A DNA stretch of 64,000 nucleotides from Desulfosporosinus shakirovi. Its GTDB lineage: Bacteria; Bacillota; Desulfitobacteriia; Desulfitobacteriales; Desulfitobacteriaceae. The stretch spans positions 1 through 64,000 of the forward strand of contig NZ_JAJDOO010000019.1 of assembly GCF_020595055.1 (NCBI RefSeq), read 5' to 3'. The first letter of the stretch is position 1. Each line of letters begins with the position of its first letter. Below the pieces are notes generated by a model, which searched no databases, was not told the origin of the DNA, and saw only the letters and a program-made list of their open reading frames with translations. A program made the position numbers and the translations under genes. Of this stretch, positions 62,267 to 64,000 are shown piece after piece.

Positions 62267-62539
62267 TCTTATCTACCTTCCTCTCCTTATCCTCTTTTTA
62301 TGATAATTCGAAATTAACCCTCCACATTCCTCCTCGTATAATAATAGTATTAAAACCATCGGTTAGCATAATTTCCAAAGTTCTTTCGCCCTACACTTCA
62401 TAAGCATAAAATGACCTATTAAATGCTACTCTCCGTTCAACTATGTTCATCCCCCTCCCTGCCGGAATCAAAAAAATACACCTCCTGTTTAGCATCGTCG
62501 TAACCTACCAATGTCATATTGTGCTGACAGAATAGCCGC
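62267..62539. other. Intergenic region, no gene seen
   Basis: About 270 bp, AT-rich, probably holding the SLH gene promoter. No structured RNA found. Confidence 0.35.
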
Positions 62540-62695
62540 TTAATTCTTACCCTTAATCATTTCTGCCTTCCTCCACAAATCCTCAAAGAAGCCGACAAAG
62601 TCCGGGCCAAAGCGATGGACAACATTCATAAAAATCCTTGTAAGTATGGTCATCCATAAAAGAGCAATTACAATGCCCAAAATGCCGTTATTCAT
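62540..62695 (-). CDS. Small single-span membrane protein
   Basis: 51 residues: MNNGILGIVIALLWMTILTR, then FMNVVHRFGPDFVGFFEDLW. One membrane helix and an amphipathic tail. The start at 62695 has GAGG six bases upstream; a 35-residue longer frame looks non-coding. Unknown function. Confidence 0.55.
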   Translation of the reverse strand: MNNGILGIVIALLWMTILTRIFMNVVHRFGPDFVGFFEDLWRKAEMIKGKN

Positions 62696-62873
62696 ACTCA
62701 TCCTCACTTTCCGCTCTCCGCCAGACACCAAGCGCGGGATCATACGTCCTTTTTTTAACGAAGATTCCACGCCTCCCAGACAGACAGCCCCTAACTTCAT
62801 ATAAAACTCTTTAGCCTGGGGGCTTGTAAATCACTCCGTTCCACATTGATCATCTCGACTAATCGTTCAAAAT

Positions 62874-63770
62874 TCATGCGTGAGAAATAATCGGAAACAT
62901 TAATTTGTTGGTTTTAAACGGGCAATAACCATCACTATGTACAAATAGAGTGGTATTTTCTTCACAATGTTTTTGACATATCAAGCCTTCTGTGTTCAAA
63001 GGCGTAAACCCCAGAAGTATTTCCTCTTCAGCCTCTGAAGAAATTTCGCCCAATACATCACGTAATTCAGCATCAGTTTCACCCCAAATATCGCAACACC
63101 TTATTTGCCCATCTTTGTTTTCGGCAATAATAACCACATCATATTTGGAGGAATAATATAAGTTCTCTTTCATAAGTCCCCTGCAATAAAATGACAATAA
63201 ACCTTGATTTTCCGCCATATAAAATGCCGAGAATGGATTTCCTTGTTTATATTTTTCTAAAACAAGATGAATGTTTCCCTCATCGCTCGCCTGTAGCTTT
63301 TGGCCTTTTGTGCCATTGGGATTTATCCCAGATTGCTTATATTCATACTCGAAGGTTTTTGAAAAACCGAATTTAGGGTAAAAATCGAGAACCGAATCAT
63401 TGGCAAATAAGTAAATGACATCACAGTTGCTTTTCCATTTCTCAATAATATACTCCATCAGCCAGCGGCTCAATCCTTTGCCACGAAAATCCAAATCAGT
63501 CATCACGGTCCCTAATTGAATGTAAAGTTTTCTGTGCCCCCGATGGTAAAACGGAATCTGATTCACTGAAACATTGGCACAGACCTTCCCATCCTGGGCA
63601 AGCACATGCGGTTCATACTCCCCACCGACACGCTCGAACGATAACCCAAACGTACCTTTGGACAGTTTATTAAAGCTTTCAAAGAGATTTCTGTCCATTC
63701 CTATTTGATTCGAAAAAACATATCCATTTCCACTTATCTCTACGGTGAAACCACTTCTCAATTTTTCCAT
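62874..63770 (-). CDS. GNAT-family N-acetyltransferase
   Basis: 298 residues. The acetyl-CoA-binding motif A is LGTVMTDLDFRGKGLSRWLMEY (about 86-107), then NDSVLDFYPKFGF. The C-terminal half is a second, divergent domain. AAAGGGGCATAAC precedes the ATG. Acceptor substrate unknown. Confidence 0.87.
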   Translation of the reverse strand: MEKLRSGFTVEISGNGYVFSNQIGMDRNLFESFNKLSKGTFGLSFERVGGEYEPHVLAQDGKVCANVSVNQIPFYHRGHRKLYIQLGTVMTDLDFRGKGLSRWLMEYIIEKWKSNCDVIYLFANDSVLDFYPKFGFSKTFEYEYKQSGINPNGTKGQKLQASDEGNIHLVLEKYKQGNPFSAFYMAENQGLLSFYCRGLMKENLYYSSKYDVVIIAENKDGQIRCCDIWGETDAELRDVLGEISSEAEEEILLGFTPLNTEGLICQKHCEENTTLFVHSDGYCPFKTNKLMFPIISHA

Positions 63771-64000
63771 GTTATGCCCCTTTAAACTAAAAAACTATCA
63801 CTCATTCCGCTTGGCAAAGTGCACACCATTCTATGGAAATAGCATATCATATCCGCCTCAAAAAAATCATCTCTCCATAAGTATCTCCCGGCTTGACCTG
63901 ACTCGTAAACATTTTTGGCCAGTAGAACTCAATTAATCTTGAAAATCAGACATGTGCTCACTCCATGAGCATATAATTCATCATTTCCGCCTTTTATGCG

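Noticed and set aside
1-64000. CRISPR arrays, tRNA or rRNA genes, transposases, prophage genes
   Set aside because: None was recognised on either strand when reading the window.

Overview
The window looks like a chromosomal segment of a spore-forming, low-to-moderate GC anaerobic Firmicute of the Desulfosporosinus/Desulfitobacterium (Peptococcaceae) type. This is inferred from the EndoA/EndoAI, MurT/GatD, UppP and Alr-Nnr-AcpS set, the radical-SAM enzymes, FmdE, three cobalamin riboswitches and many metal or corrinoid importers. No rRNA, tRNA, CRISPR array or transposase was seen.

1-18 kb is mostly core: a polar amino-acid ABC importer (gln type), the EndoAI/EndoA toxin-antitoxin pair, MurT/GatD, UppP, Alr, the NAD(P)HX repair enzyme, AcpS, D-cysteine desulfhydrase, a HEAT-MGMT fusion and a tautomerase. 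Inside it lies a c-di-AMP/osmolyte locus. A BusR-like GntR-RCK_C regulator is divergent from a c-di-AMP (ydaO-type) riboswitch that precedes a radical-SAM aminomutase. Its substrate-binding residues are those of glutamate 2,3-aminomutase (beta-glutamate synthesis), not lysine 2,3-aminomutase.

18-48 kb is a metal/corrinoid uptake island: an ECF CbiMQO system, two dipeptide/nickel-type ABC operons each led by a SAM methyltransferase, two FecBCD/BtuFCD-type importers, and an FmdE-methyltransferase operon. Three operons are preceded by classical cobalamin riboswitches with terminators. The others are preceded by members of a repeated RNA leader that I cannot assign to a known class. Seven copies share a CCATGGAGG core. 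Each can form either a small GACC-ATGGA-GGTC hairpin or a terminator that uses the same bases; four copies carry a second hairpin with an ATGAA loop. I consider this attenuator family the best candidate for an undescribed system here.

48-64 kb is accessory and decaying: an Amj flippase, a BlaI/BlaR1 pair (blaI with an apparent CTG start), a large unknown protein, a TetR gene whose neighbour target is a broken M24 peptidase, fragments of ZnuA, a methyltransferase and a duplicated gene end, a membrane-anchored glycosidase-like protein, two attC-like palindromes that sit between ORFs as in gene cassettes, and an S-layer-homology protein.
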